Source: Xiphydria camelus
Taxonomy: Eukaryota; Arthropoda; Insecta; Hymenoptera; Xiphydriidae
DNA: 64,000 bases
Direction of reading: 5' to 3'
Assembly (NCBI GenBank): GCA_963678675.1
Contig: OY783193.1
Span: 2,921,501-2,985,500 of the forward strand
Shown here: one piece after another, positions 49,801 to 58,535 of the stretch
Numbering within the stretch: the stretch's first letter is position 1
Layout: each line of letters opens with the position of its first letter
Translations under genes and position numbers: made by a program
Notes under the pieces: model-generated
The model's database searches: none
Seen by the model: only the letters and a program-made list of their open reading frames with translations
Told to the model about the DNA's origin: nothing

Positions 49801-52730
49801 GTACGCAACTTTTCTTTCGCCCCAATTTTCATAGCTAATGAAGTAATCACGTGGTTTCTGCGAGCTACGCAATTATCCGGACAGAGTAGAAATCCGGATT
49901 ATTTCGAACGCAATTCCTCTCTGGCGTTCCAATTTCCTCTCCTACCCCGAGGGGCAGACGACATTGGGCAATGCGCAGCTAACTGTGTACATGTATGTAT
50001 ATGCCTGGACGGGGGGTGTGCTGTACGAGACAAAAGGAATCGCCAAAAATTCCGCTTCGATTAGCGAACTTCCAAAGCCCCCACCGCACCGCAAGCTTTA
50101 ACGAGCGCATCGGAGCGAATCCACCGAGTTCTTACCATTGATGCGCTCCTATGGACGGGCTCGTTGTGCCGTTGCGCGTGTGCATTATGCAACTAACGTC
50201 GCAGCATCCTCAAACCAGCGCGATGTCGCGTGGATTATGCGCGTGTCGATTATCGTTGAATTTCAAATTTCTTTCGGATTTCTCCGTGGATTTCGAGTGC
50301 GACGTATTTCCAATGTAGAGTTTGCTTAAAAATATGAAACATTCAATTGTAGTAATATTCAATTGCCCGGGCGTTTCTTTCTCTTTTCTTAAATTATTAT
50401 TGTTACATTTTTTATTTCTTTCAGACTTTCTCTGCGGCTTTCAAGTGCGCGACGTATTCCAAGTATGGAATGTGCTTAAAGATATGAAACAATCAATTCG
50501 AATAATATAATTACCCGGGTATTTCTTTCTCTTTCAGATGACGACGCGTATCGATTATCGTTAAATTTCAAATCTTTTTTCGACACTCCCTCCGTGGACT
50601 TCGGATACGGCGTACCTAATCCAAATGCGTGAAAGTTGTTTAAAAATAGGAAGCATTCAATTCAAATAATATAATTACCCGGGCATTTCTTTCTCCTTCA
50701 GACGACGACGCGTATCGATTATCGTTAAGTCTCAAATTTGTTTTTAAACCTTCTCCGTGGATTTCGAATGCGACAAGTGATCGAAATGTGGAATTTGTCG
50801 AAAAATCGGAAACATTCGACTCGAGTGATACAATTGCCCGGGCATCTCTTTCTCTTTCAGATGTCGATGGAGGACGGCAAGAGCTGCAAGTACGACAACA
50901 GCGACGGTTGCTCCTTCGTGATCGAGGTCCAGCCCGGATACCAGAGCGACGAGACCGACGTCAACAAAGGTTCCGTGGATGACGTGACGGCCACGGTGAC
51001 CGACCAGCAGGCGCTCGTTCACCGCGAGGAACATCCGGAGGATCGTCCTTCCGGTAAACAGACGCGTCCCACCGTCGAGCCGGACTTCGTGCTCGCGTCG
51101 TACGCGCCTGCGCATCTCACTCCCTCCTCCCTTTCTCTCACTTTTCAGCCTTCGAAAACACTAAACTTTTCGGCAGCACCAACACGGGCTTGTCCCAGTC
51201 CGACCTGAGTGTCTCCAGTCAAGGCTCGGTCAATCCCAGTTATCGGTACGGCAATCAGGTGGAGTACGAGGCGGGTCACTTCGGCTACCCCGTGTACGGG
51301 GGTTACGAGACCGATTCCTCGTCGGTGAGGCTCGAGGGGTGCTCCAAGTGGGTGGAGTTCGACAAGTCGCCCGACACGGAAAAGACTCTGCTGAACGAGT
51401 CCAAGGCCTCGAGCATCGAGAAGGACAACTGCAGCGACACCGTAAGTCTCGTCCGTCCTCTGCGCTAACAAGGAAAGTACTCGAGGTGTACCTCGCCGAT
51501 TTTCTTCATTCTGCGATATGTTGTAGTATGTCAAAAAACATTAGACACGTATTTTTTTGTACGTGCTAATTCGGTCGTTTAAGGGGTGAAAATCACCCCT
51601 AAACTTGACACCCTAAAACTACGTTGAATTTCTTAATGAAAAAAATCGAATGTTATTCCTTATCGAAAGACGATGACACGTGAAGTATTTTTACTGTAGA
51701 AAATCATGGAAATCGTAGAAAATTGGTTTTAGGGGGTCAAGTTTAGGGATGATTTTCATCCCTTAAATGAGCGAATTAGCGCGTACAATAAAATACGTGG
51801 CTAATGTTTCTCGATATACTACAACATATCGCAGAATGAAGTAAATCGGTGATGTACACCTCGAGTACTTTCCTTGTGAGAGAAAAGATGTGATGAATTC
51901 GACTAAATTAGCGGTCACGTGCGGCGAAACGCAGACCTAGTCACTCGAACTAATAATTTGCCAGACCACACAGACCACGGCTTGTTCTCGTCGAATGATT
52001 TCAAATCCTTACAACCAAATTATTGAATTCGAGCAACACTCGATCGACGCTCCCCCGTCGATTTAGTCGAACCAACCGTGTCTCTTTCTCCGTGCGATCG
52101 TCGTCGGTTGACGCGAGACTTCGCCGAATCAACGCGACGACTCACCCTTCTCGCGCGCGCTTTCAGCTCCCCATCTCGGAGAAGCGGGACTCGAATTCGT
52201 CCGTCGACCTGCGCCAGGACTCGACGGACGCGAGCGTGTCCACCGACACCACCGTCAAGTCGAATCCGAACCTCCAGGTGAGCGGGACCACGCCCAACAA
52301 GCTCGAGCTCATGGAGCAGAAGGCGCTGATCGGCGGCGACTTCGCGAGGAGCTGCGCCGAGGCGAACAAGCCGGTGATAACGGGGGCGCTGCTGAAGGAC
52401 GAGTCGGCGCTCCAGGAGGACACGTTCCAGGAGCAACAGAGGAAGCTGGGCAACGGCACCCTGACGCCGGAGCACGAGGGCGACGGCGAGCCGGAGAGGG
52501 AGGAGAGGCGGAAGACGAAAGGCAGCGCCTTCGTTCCCTGTCACAAGCGCACCGGCAGCATTCCGCCGCGACTGATCGAGAGCGACGCGGAGCCGGAGAG
52601 GAAGAGCTGCGAGCTGGACGTTTACGCTCAGATCAAGACCGGCACGAAGAGTTTGCTGCCGGGGCTCAGTCCGAAGTTCGAACTCCTGAGGAACGAGGTG
52701 AGCCCGATCGACGAGAAGACGGAGAGCTAA
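40621..52730 (+). CDS. 3' part of an unidentified multi-exon gene (last four coding exons)
   Basis: Four exons, 40621-40806, 50861-51053, 51149-51441 and 52167-52730, are each bounded by AG and GT and join without a frame break (phases 0, 1, 0) into 411 codons ending in TAA at 52728-52730. The first exon has no start codon, so upstream exons are missing. The encoded segment is hydrophilic, acidic and rich in Ser, Thr, Glu and Lys. It has no membrane span and no domain I recognise. Visible landmarks are ITLTLKNNHLIVETEER in exon 1, CSFVIEVQPGYQSDETD in exon 2, an NPSY (NPXY-type) motif followed by a Tyr-rich stretch (YPVYGGY) in exon 3, and charged runs such as EPEREERRKTK in exon 4. The smooth codon pattern and exact splice phases make a real gene very likely. 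A cytoplasmic tail of a cell-surface protein is one reading, but that is inference and I cannot name the family. Confidence 0.85.
41500..41758. mobile_element. TA-flanked MITE with perfect 22-bp terminal repeats
   Basis: TACAGTACTCCCTCCATAAT at the left is exactly mirrored by ATTATGGAGGGAGTACTGTA at the right, and two further bases also pair. The TA at each end fits a Tc1/mariner-type duplication. An internal GAATTATGGAATACTCCCAC echoes the end. Non-coding, in the large intron. Confidence 0.88.
43116..43515 (-). mobile_element. LINE 3' end with (TTC)n tail, minus orientation, with internal duplication
   Basis: A (GAA)n run at about 43116-43146 precedes GCGTTTATTCTGCTCTAGG and AGGCCCTCTGACAGCACACA. 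The A-rich 3' UTR that follows is internally duplicated: a block with AATAGAACGGGCTAGAC recurs after about 160 bp. The family relation to the 33.3-kb copy is obvious by eye. Confidence 0.72.
45243..45460. mobile_element. second TTAA-flanked MITE family
   Basis: The ends are CCTGCTAACTC and GAGTTAGCAGG, flanked by TTAA at 45239-45242 and 45461-45464. The interior is unrelated to the 33.8/53.0-kb family. It is a 218-bp non-coding element inside the large intron. Confidence 0.8.
46534..46941. mobile_element. CACTGAG-type element of the TTGGT-rich subgroup, interrupted
   Basis: The left part (ACTGAAATCTTGGAGACGAT, then GATCACTTTTTCGTGAGAA) and right part (AATAACTAAACGCG...TTTTTCTCCGCG) align with the 23.9- and 34.3-kb copies once the element at 46623-46865 is removed. 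An extra TTTGACTAGACGCG duplication is present. The outer ends are approximate. Confidence 0.6.
46623..46865. mobile_element. CACTGAG-type element inserted inside another copy, AA duplication
   Basis: The ends are CACTGAGAAAACGGTTTATT and AATAAACTCTTCTCTCGGTG, flanked by AA. The host relative reads AGAATAAC at the insertion point, so GAGAA|element|AATAAC fits a 2-bp duplication. The interior matches the 29.46-kb element without its inner insertion. Confidence 0.78.
49015..49175 (+). repeat. GAAATC interspersed repeat family, partial copy in the large intron
   Basis: AAAATCGAAATCTCTGGAAT with CGATCGCTCTGTATTTTTCG and GCTGATTACGAAGAACATGA matches the 11.5-kb and 30.6-kb copies. Confidence 0.55.
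50236..50860 (+). repeat. intronic tandem array of about 160-bp units, each ending in a splice-acceptor-like sequence
   Basis: At least three, and probably four, degenerate units lie head to tail at the 3' end of the 10-kb intron. Shared blocks are CGCGTATCGATTATCGTTA at the start of a unit, CTCCGTGGATTTCG in the middle, GAAACATTCAATTC, and a terminal CCCGGGCATTTCTTTCTC followed by TTTCAG. AG positions are near 50424, 50537, 50701 and the real acceptor at 50860. The last two units are about 160 bp; the first two are disrupted. Confidence 0.85.
50861..51053 (+). CDS. internal coding exon of the plus-strand gene
   Basis: The acceptor TTTCTCTTTCAG ends at 50860 and the donor GTAAAC starts at 51054 after 64 codons plus one base. 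The exon begins MSMEDGKSCKYDNSDG and continues as an acidic segment to HPEDRPS. The unspliced frame runs on into low-quality sequence, while splicing to 51149 restores a coherent reading frame. The acceptor is the last copy of a tandemly repeated unit (see the repeat at 50236-50860). Confidence 0.85.
51149..51441 (+). CDS. internal coding exon of the plus-strand gene (NPSY motif)
   Basis: This exon follows a 95-nt intron. The acceptor CTTTTCAG ends at 51148 and the donor GTAAGT starts at 51442. The first two bases complete an Ala codon split across the intron. The exon encodes FENTKLFGSTNTGLSQSDL at its start, then GSVNPSYRYGNQVEYE and FGYPVYGGYETDSSS, and ends EKDNCSDT. NPSY fits the NPXY pattern bound by PTB domains in other proteins; a role here is inferred only. 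Confidence 0.85.
51468..51877. mobile_element. 410-bp hairpin MITE in the last intron
   Basis: ACAAGGAAAGTACTCGAGGT at the left is mirrored by ACCTCGAGTACTTTCCTTGT at the right. The arms of about 170 bp continue through TTCATTCTGCGATATGTTGT and AAGGGGTGAAAATCACCCCT. It starts 26 nt after the donor at 51442. Confidence 0.88.
51898..52071. mobile_element. diverged copy of the AGACTAAATT MITE, in the last intron
   Basis: The left end is TTCGACTAAATTAGCGG and the right end is CCGTCGATTTAGTCGAA. The interior shares CGGTCACGTGCGGCGAAACG- and AAATTATTG-like blocks with the 4.6-kb copy. It ends 95 nt before the acceptor of the last coding exon. Confidence 0.65.
52167..52730 (+). CDS. last coding exon of the plus-strand gene
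   Basis: The acceptor GCGCTTTCAG ends at 52166. The exon has 187 codons and a TAA stop. It begins LPISEKRDSNSSVDLRQDS and ends ELLRNEVSPIDEKTES. The content is highly charged and low in hydrophobic residues, and strongly GC-rich at third positions compared with the flanking intron. A 300-codon open frame on the opposite strand over the same bases is a shadow of this codon bias. Confidence 0.88.
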   Translation, partial: LPISEKRDSNSSVDLRQDSTDASVSTDTTVKSNPNLQVSGTTPNKLELMEQKALIGGDFARSCAEANKPVITGALLKDESALQEDTFQEQQRKLGNGTLTPEHEGDGEPEREERRKTKGSAFVPCHKRTGSIPPRLIESDAEPERKSCELDVYAQIKTGTKSLLPGLSPKFELLRNEVSPIDEKTES

Positions 52731-52963
52731 TCCCTTCGCGTCGACCGGTCGCCGAGCTCCTCGCCTTGATCCTCCTGCAGCGGCGTGGCATTTCGATGCA
52801 GTCGCGCAGGATCTTTCGACGGTACCGAAACGAATGTTCACGGGGAAATCTCTCGAGCCGAGTGGGAACATTTCCGGAGGCCATGAATTTGAGCTATTCG
52901 AGAGTGGAAAAAGAGTGACCATTGATCTACCACCACTCTCTGAGGAAGAATGAGATAAATTAA

Positions 52964-53201
52964 CACTAGAACTATACCGAATGGTCGCGCTTTATAAGAC
53001 GGTCGTTTTGGCGGGTGATTATCTCGTTATCCGTGGATTTTTCGTCCACACTTATATAGAACTTTTTTGTAGACCGAAATGTGCTCTACAAAAAAGAATT
53101 CTGCCAATTTTGACAAAAACCTCACGGGTTACGAAATAATTGAGGTTGAATGGAACTGAATAAGACACCGGTCAAATTGACCGGTTGCGGTAGTTCTAGT
53201 G
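52964..53201. mobile_element. TTAA-flanked MITE (piggyBac-type), copy B, in the 3' UTR
   Basis: The ends and interior are those of copy A at 33823-34060, with only scattered substitutions and small indels, and TTAA lies at 52960-52963 and 53202-53205. It lies 233 nt after the stop codon of the plus-strand gene on its sense strand. Confidence 0.88.
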
Positions 53202-53205
53202 TTAA

Positions 53206-54599
53206 ATGAAATTCGATGGAGAAATCTCATCGACCTGGCTAATATTAAATGTCGTCGAAACGTCTTATTCGCTGGGCGAACGATATATTCCTTGTCGATT
53301 TCTATTTCGGAGCGCTCGCCGCTGAGCATTTGTTGCGGAAAAAATGCAGCTCGACGGGCAGTCGGAATTACAGCAATCCCTGGAATAATTGTCGAATCAA
53401 TTATTATGCGAGTATATCGTCGCGACGAACTCTTATCGCGACGCATCGACTGCTCGTCCCGTGCGTGCAGTTTCGAGAACGAGAACGTCACTTTCCGATG
53501 TTCCCTCGCGCGATTCTTTCCACTGCAGGTCCTTCATTCCCACAAGCACCATTCGCTCCAGCGAGCGCGCGTCATCGGTGTACCCTGGCGGTGGGCGAAA
53601 GCACGTGTGCACGTACGACATATACGTGGTTGTGAGGGTACGCGGTATCCCGAGGTGGAGCCCGCAGAAACCATCAAAATTATTGCCCGCCGTCCGCACA
53701 GCCGAGGTATACCAACGACCGGGCAGCGCGTTGGAGAGAAAAAAATGGAGGAGGATAATCCAACCGCCAACGAGGGAGCCAAATACCCAAACGGGTCCTC
53801 TCCTCTCGGCGGTGAGTGACTGAGTAAATTGGTCAAATCTCGGGGAAACGCATTCGGAATGAAGGCGAGCACAAAGCGCCAGAGGTCGACAATATAGCCT
53901 AATGACCCTTCGCGCGGTCCTCTCCGCGTTTCCCTCTTCCATTCTCTTCTCTCGCTCTCTCCCTCCTGACAGATTTAGCGGTAAAGAGAGGCGCAGACCG
54001 CGGAGAACAATCGTCGGCTAACGAACTCGACGCGCGCGCCCCGCGCGTCCTACTCTCGACATTGTTCGTCGTGCACGATTCGTGCGAGTTTTCGACGAGG
54101 AGGGGGATGAGGAGGTGAGAGGGGGGAGGGACGAATTAGGCGGCTAAGTACGATACGACTCGTGAGCGTACATACAGAAATTCAGAGTTGGAAAAATGGG
54201 GGCGTCTCTATGGGGAAAGTTATATAATTATGATCGAACGTCTCTCGCGCGATGACGTGTGGAGGAAATTAAACGGCGGAACGGTATTGGCAATCCGCGA
54301 AAGTCGATTCTCGCGTTCCGTTCTTCGATTGCGATTGAAATCGAAAGCGGTGCATCTGTACCGAGGAAGCGAGGAATTATTCGTCTCGAGAGAGACGCGA
54401 CGCGACGTGCCTCGGGGTGCGAGGAGAGACGTCAAAACGACGCGTCGATGGGATCTCGTTCGATCCGATGAGTTACACGGCGGATCCACGTTACGAAACT
54501 GGTGTGTCGATATGGATGCGCCGGATTGGACGAGGCGAGGATACCTCGATGAGACGGAGCGGAATTACTCAGCGAAAGTGGAATCCGTCTCGGCCGTGA
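53206..54599. other. stretch without recognised features
   Basis: Between the TTAA MITE and the degenerate TTAA relatives. Overlapping open frames on both strands up to 206 codons lack domain-like content or splice context. It is probably part of the 3' UTR or intergenic. Confidence 0.4.
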
Positions 54600-54960
54600 T
54601 TAACTCGTTAACCGTGAACTTTCATCCGGATGTTGACGTAGAACTTTTTTGCAGATTAAAATGTGATTTTTGAGAAAAAAAAAGAAAGATAGGGCAACAT
54701 CAAATAACGAGACGATCTTCATTAAAAATGGTCGCGTAATTTTGGCATCGAGCTAGAGTTTGTTCGTGGGTACAAATATAACCATTATCTCGTTATGCAT
54801 GGTCTTTGGAACATATTTGTAGAGAACTTTTTTGTATACCAAATGATAGTCTTCAAAAAAGTATTTCACCAACTACTGCGAAAGATTAATGGTTAAAGAG
54901 ATAATCGCGATAGAACTGAACGACTTTTCCCCCTTTCTGTCGTATAATAAGTCAAAGTAC
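54600..54960. mobile_element. degenerate relatives of the TTAA MITE
   Basis: TAGAACTTTTTTGCAGATTA with AAATGTGA, and later TATCTCGTTATGCATGG and GAACTTTTTTGTATACCAAA, recall the GAACTTTTTTGTAGACCGAA and TATCTCGTTATCCGTGG blocks of copies A and B. The ends are lost. Confidence 0.4.
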
Positions 54961-56892
54961 CACGACTGATCTCAAAAGAAGTCGATCAAACCTTGAAGAC
55001 CTTCGGTCGAGGGACGAAGTAGAATCGTCGACAGCGAATCGAAGGGCAGATTTTCAGCGCGCCAAATTTCTTAAGGATTTTCTACGAACAAAAGGTAAGG
55101 AGCGGCGTACGTTGCGCGTAACAATCGTCGGATGTAGCCGCCATCGAGGCGATTCGACGCATATACATACGTAGGATACACATACCCAGCTGCAGCATTA
55201 TGTAGCGAATAATACAATTATACCTTTTCAGTATTAGCATGCTCTAACGATTACGCTTTATCGTTTGAGGATCCTTCAGCGTGCAATCGATACGGACAGG
55301 GCTTATAGGTTACACGACGTGGATTCGAGTGCCAAAATAGTTCCTTAAGACTATGTTGCGCGAGTGTAGGGTATTATAGCGATTCGCGAGCGGCGCGAAC
55401 TTCATTGTACATTTATATACGTACATCTATCGATTGTCCAACGGGCGAGGCTGCGTTACAGACGTTTCAAATTTTATACGCTTACGTTGAATATTACTAA
55501 TTGTGATTATTACTGCTGTTGCTCGAGATCTCGGTGTGTCCGCGACGCGCCCGAGACGATAATGTAGGTGAATGATCAGATGCACAGGCGCGCTCTAAAC
55601 TTCATTTAGTAACGGCAATACGAAAACGATCGCCTCGATTGTTTGCCGTTGTTCTGATCGCGATAGTAGAGAAAAGCGTAGATAGGTATTACCTTATTCC
55701 TGTTACTGAAACAATGTATAGAGTGTTCACGCGAAGCTCACTCTCTGTATCTCTTTTGATCGCACGATTTTCTAACACTTTCTTCGTATCATACTTCGAT
55801 TAAAACGATTCTATCTTCATGACTCGCCGCCGCTCGCTCTCGTCAATAGAATATGTAGGTGCGAATACGACTCGATTTCCAACGCGTTGGAATTAAAAAA
55901 AGACGTCGTTAAAAGCTTCTCGATGACCGAAACAACTCCCTTGAATTGTCCGGTCCCCGAGAAATCGTAACGCAGTCCTCTCGGGGGACACTCCGTTGAC
56001 GAGCGAGCGAGTGAGCGGGCATTTTCCATTGAATATATGCATATTTGATATATCATGTAGTCGTACTCCGTTAATCGATACGTAGCTAAGAGATCTCTAT
56101 TGTACGTTTCAATGTGAACTGTAAAGGTAGCGCGTAGACTTCGACACGCGTGATAATTTTCATTTGTTTCGGTGTTACGTAGAACGACCGTCCGGTTCGG
56201 CGAAGATTTTGCAACCCTTAGCTGGTATTCGAGGGCTCGATGTGGCTATAGATTTTATATAAAGCTGAATGTACGTTGTAACTTTAAGGTTTAACTTAGG
56301 CTCGGTGTTGCGAAGAGGTGGAGTAGGACTGAAATATTCTTTGGCCGTACTAAATTTTTCAAGGGCGTCCAACATTTTCTTTCACCGCTCGCGATCGCTA
56401 AGTTCGAACCAGTTACAAACACAACGGAGCCGGCGATGGCTCTGTCACTCAACCGTTCCATAAGATCAATTAACTGTAATCCTAGCCGATAATGATAAGT
56501 GACGAGGACTAGCGAGTAATAATCAACTCGGCGATAACGTAACGCAGGAGAGAGAGAGAGAGAGCGAGCGAAGCGACGTCGAACCTCTCGCCACGCGTAA
56601 TCCGAAGCTTTTAGCCGAGGGAAAGCGTTTCACGTCGAAAGAGAAGCAGAACTGTCCGCACGCGTTTTTACGGGTGGCAGGGATCGAGACTAATCGAAAT
56701 TCGAAAGTAATACTCTGCTGTTGTCGCGTGCCGCTCTAGACGTAACTGAGGACACTCTTACTATATATGCATACATACAATACATAACGTATGTATATGT
56801 ATATACACAATTGTAATAGGGAAAACGTGTGCATATTCATTTCTGCTAATCGCCAAAAGGTACCACGTTATACATGTCAATTTATTTTGCAA

Positions 56893-56898
56893 AATAAA
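56893..56898 (+). promoter_or_regulatory. candidate polyadenylation signal AATAAA
   Basis: This is the first canonical AATAAA on the plus strand downstream of the stop codon at 52730, in an AT-rich context. Use of the site is inferred from position only. Confidence 0.35.
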
Positions 56899-57549
56899 CT
56901 ATTAAACCATCATCGTATTCGATTAAATTATACCTGTACGTATAATATATAGTTTGGGATGCTGCGAAATTGAAGCACGGTATCGAAATTAATACTTACC
57001 CCTGTTTAAATTTCGTAGAGAAAACTTCATGAAAGTAGTCCTGCGAGGAGTCCTGCAAACTGAACTTTATTTATTGATTTCATTTACAGTCATAGATTGC
57101 GAATCGAGAGGAAGGAACGTTTAATTGAAACACATTTTTTTTATTTACTTTGAACATTATCGTTAAATCTATGTGTAATACACCATCGACTCGATGCCGG
57201 AAATAAAAAAACATTCCTCGACCTCTCCCTTCGAAATTCGTAAGTACTTATTTGGGAGCAAGCACTGAATATCCAGAAAGAGATATGTATCTAATTGTGC
57301 ACATAATTGCAACAAGCTTAACAATATTCGGATGAACCATATTCCAATAAGTTTCCCTTCAAACTTACCCATCTAAAAATTTATATAAATTTATATAAAA
57401 AGAAAACAAATTAAAATAACACAAGTCGGATAAAAAATCTTCAAATGAATCGAATAACCTAAAAGTCATGTAAATAAAAATATTCGAGGAAGAGCACTAG
57501 CCCCTAAACTAATAAAAAAAATGTATTATCATGCAGAGATGAATTTGTC

Positions 57550-57803
57550 AATTGAAGACACGAGTGCATAAAGGGTCCATGTAACATTTGAAAAGTTTTG
57601 AGATAATCGATTTTCACTGTTAATAATTTGATCAATTTTGTATTTTTTGATCCTCTATCAACTGTTAACTTTGTTGATATTAATCATTTTGCTAATTTAA
57701 CCTCGGCATACAAATTGTACATAGCTGAACTTCTAAAAAACGTTAGAAAATCATTTTTCACAAAAATGTCACGTAGACCCTTTATGCACTTGTGTCTTCA
57801 AAT
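57550..57803. mobile_element. MITE with TTGAAGACAC ends between the two genes
   Basis: TTGAAGACACGAGTGCATAA and AGGGTCCATGTAACATTT are mirrored by AAATGTCACGTAGACCCTTT and ATGCACTTGTGTCTTCAA. It lies about 210 bp beyond the stop codon of the minus-strand MADF gene, so it may be in that gene's 3' UTR. Confidence 0.82.
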
Positions 57804-58016
57804 GTCTCTTATAAATTCTCTTACTACTTTCCGGTAAGAGACTTTTTGCTGGTGGAACTCATGAAAAAAGGACTTGTGTTGAAATTCCTTACCTCATGAG
57901 TGACGATGAAAGAAATGTCTTCACTATTTAAGATCAACGCACTTTCACTAACTGCAATACGCTGCAGTCACTACGTTCTTCCCACTCGAAGAGAACTCCG
58001 AGTTTTTCTCCCGTCA

Positions 58017-58535
58017 TCAATCGTCCAACTCCTCCATGAGTGCACCCTGCAGCAAATTATAAATCTTGCTCTCGGTGGCAGCCCTCTTCTTCGCGTTCGC
58101 GATCTTCTTCAGCTTTTTCGAGACCATCTGGCCGAAGAGGTCTTCGTCGGAGATCTCGGTTACCTCCGTGATCCGCCTTGCGTTATCGGTACTCGATTGC
58201 ACCCTCTCTCTCATCCTTCTACGTCGCATCGTCGCCACGGCTGTCGAACGGTTATCGGAGACCATGCTCGACGAATTCGTGCGATCGTCATCTTCCTCCT
58301 GGCTCTTCATCTCTTGATATTCCGTCCCCCGTGTGTCCAAGGTGTCGCTGGCGACCGTTTCCCTCTTCACGTCAACGTAGGGGAATTGTCGGTCATCGTC
58401 GCCCGCGTCTAGTTGATATGCAGAGGACTCCCTCGCGGTGGCGTCTCCGTCGCCTTCGTAAAAGTTGTAGGACCTCTCCTCCAGGTACTCCTCGCTACAC
58501 TGGTCTTGTAAGTCATATTGCGCCTCCAGTGCTGG
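58017..58535 (-). CDS. last coding exon of the MADF/BESS gene (BESS motif)
   Basis: The acceptor GCTTCTCGTAG precedes PALEAQYDLQDQCSEEYLEE. The exon carries an acidic linker, a basic patch, and the C-terminal BESS-like motif ending ALMEELDD and a stop at 58017-58019. It has 172 codons plus the stop. The preceding intron is 69 nt. Confidence 0.88.
   Translation of the reverse strand, partial: PALEAQYDLQDQCSEEYLEERSYNFYEGDGDATARESSAYQLDAGDDDRQFPYVDVKRETVASDTLDTRGTEYQEMKSQEEDDDRTNSSSMVSDNRSTAVATMRRRRMRERVQSSTDNARRITEVTEISDEDLFGQMVSKKLKKIANAKKRAATESKIYNLLQGALMEELDD

Larger units (their letters stand above)
40807..50860 (+). other. 10-kb intron of the plus-strand gene
   Basis: The intron runs between the donor GTGAGT at 40807 and the acceptor at 50860. 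It holds a mariner-type MITE (41500-41758), a LINE 3' end (43116-43515), a TTAA MITE (45243-45460), a nested CACTGAG element (46534-46941), a copy of the GAAATC repeat family (49015-49175) and the acceptor array at its end. GC-rich tracts near 42.2-42.8 kb and 43.9-44.7 kb contain long but incoherent open frames on both strands. No additional coding exon could be supported. Confidence 0.6.
52731..56950 (+). other. probable long 3' UTR of the plus-strand gene
   Basis: After the stop at 52730 no further coding exon is seen. The first canonical AATAAA on the plus strand lies at 56893-56898. The stretch 55000-56950 is AT-leaning and rich in short TGTA/ATACAT motifs, as in many long insect 3' UTRs. 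A TTAA-flanked MITE (52964-53201) sits about 230 nt after the stop. An earlier, non-canonical polyadenylation site cannot be excluded, so the extent is inferred. Confidence 0.4.

Noticed and set aside
50236..50860. Array of repeats with spacers, considered as CRISPR
   Set aside because: Degenerate 160-bp tandem units within a eukaryotic intron with no short exact repeats; not CRISPR-like.
52020..52922. 300-codon open frame on the minus strand
   Set aside because: It lies exactly opposite the last coding exon of the plus-strand gene and reflects its GC-rich third positions.
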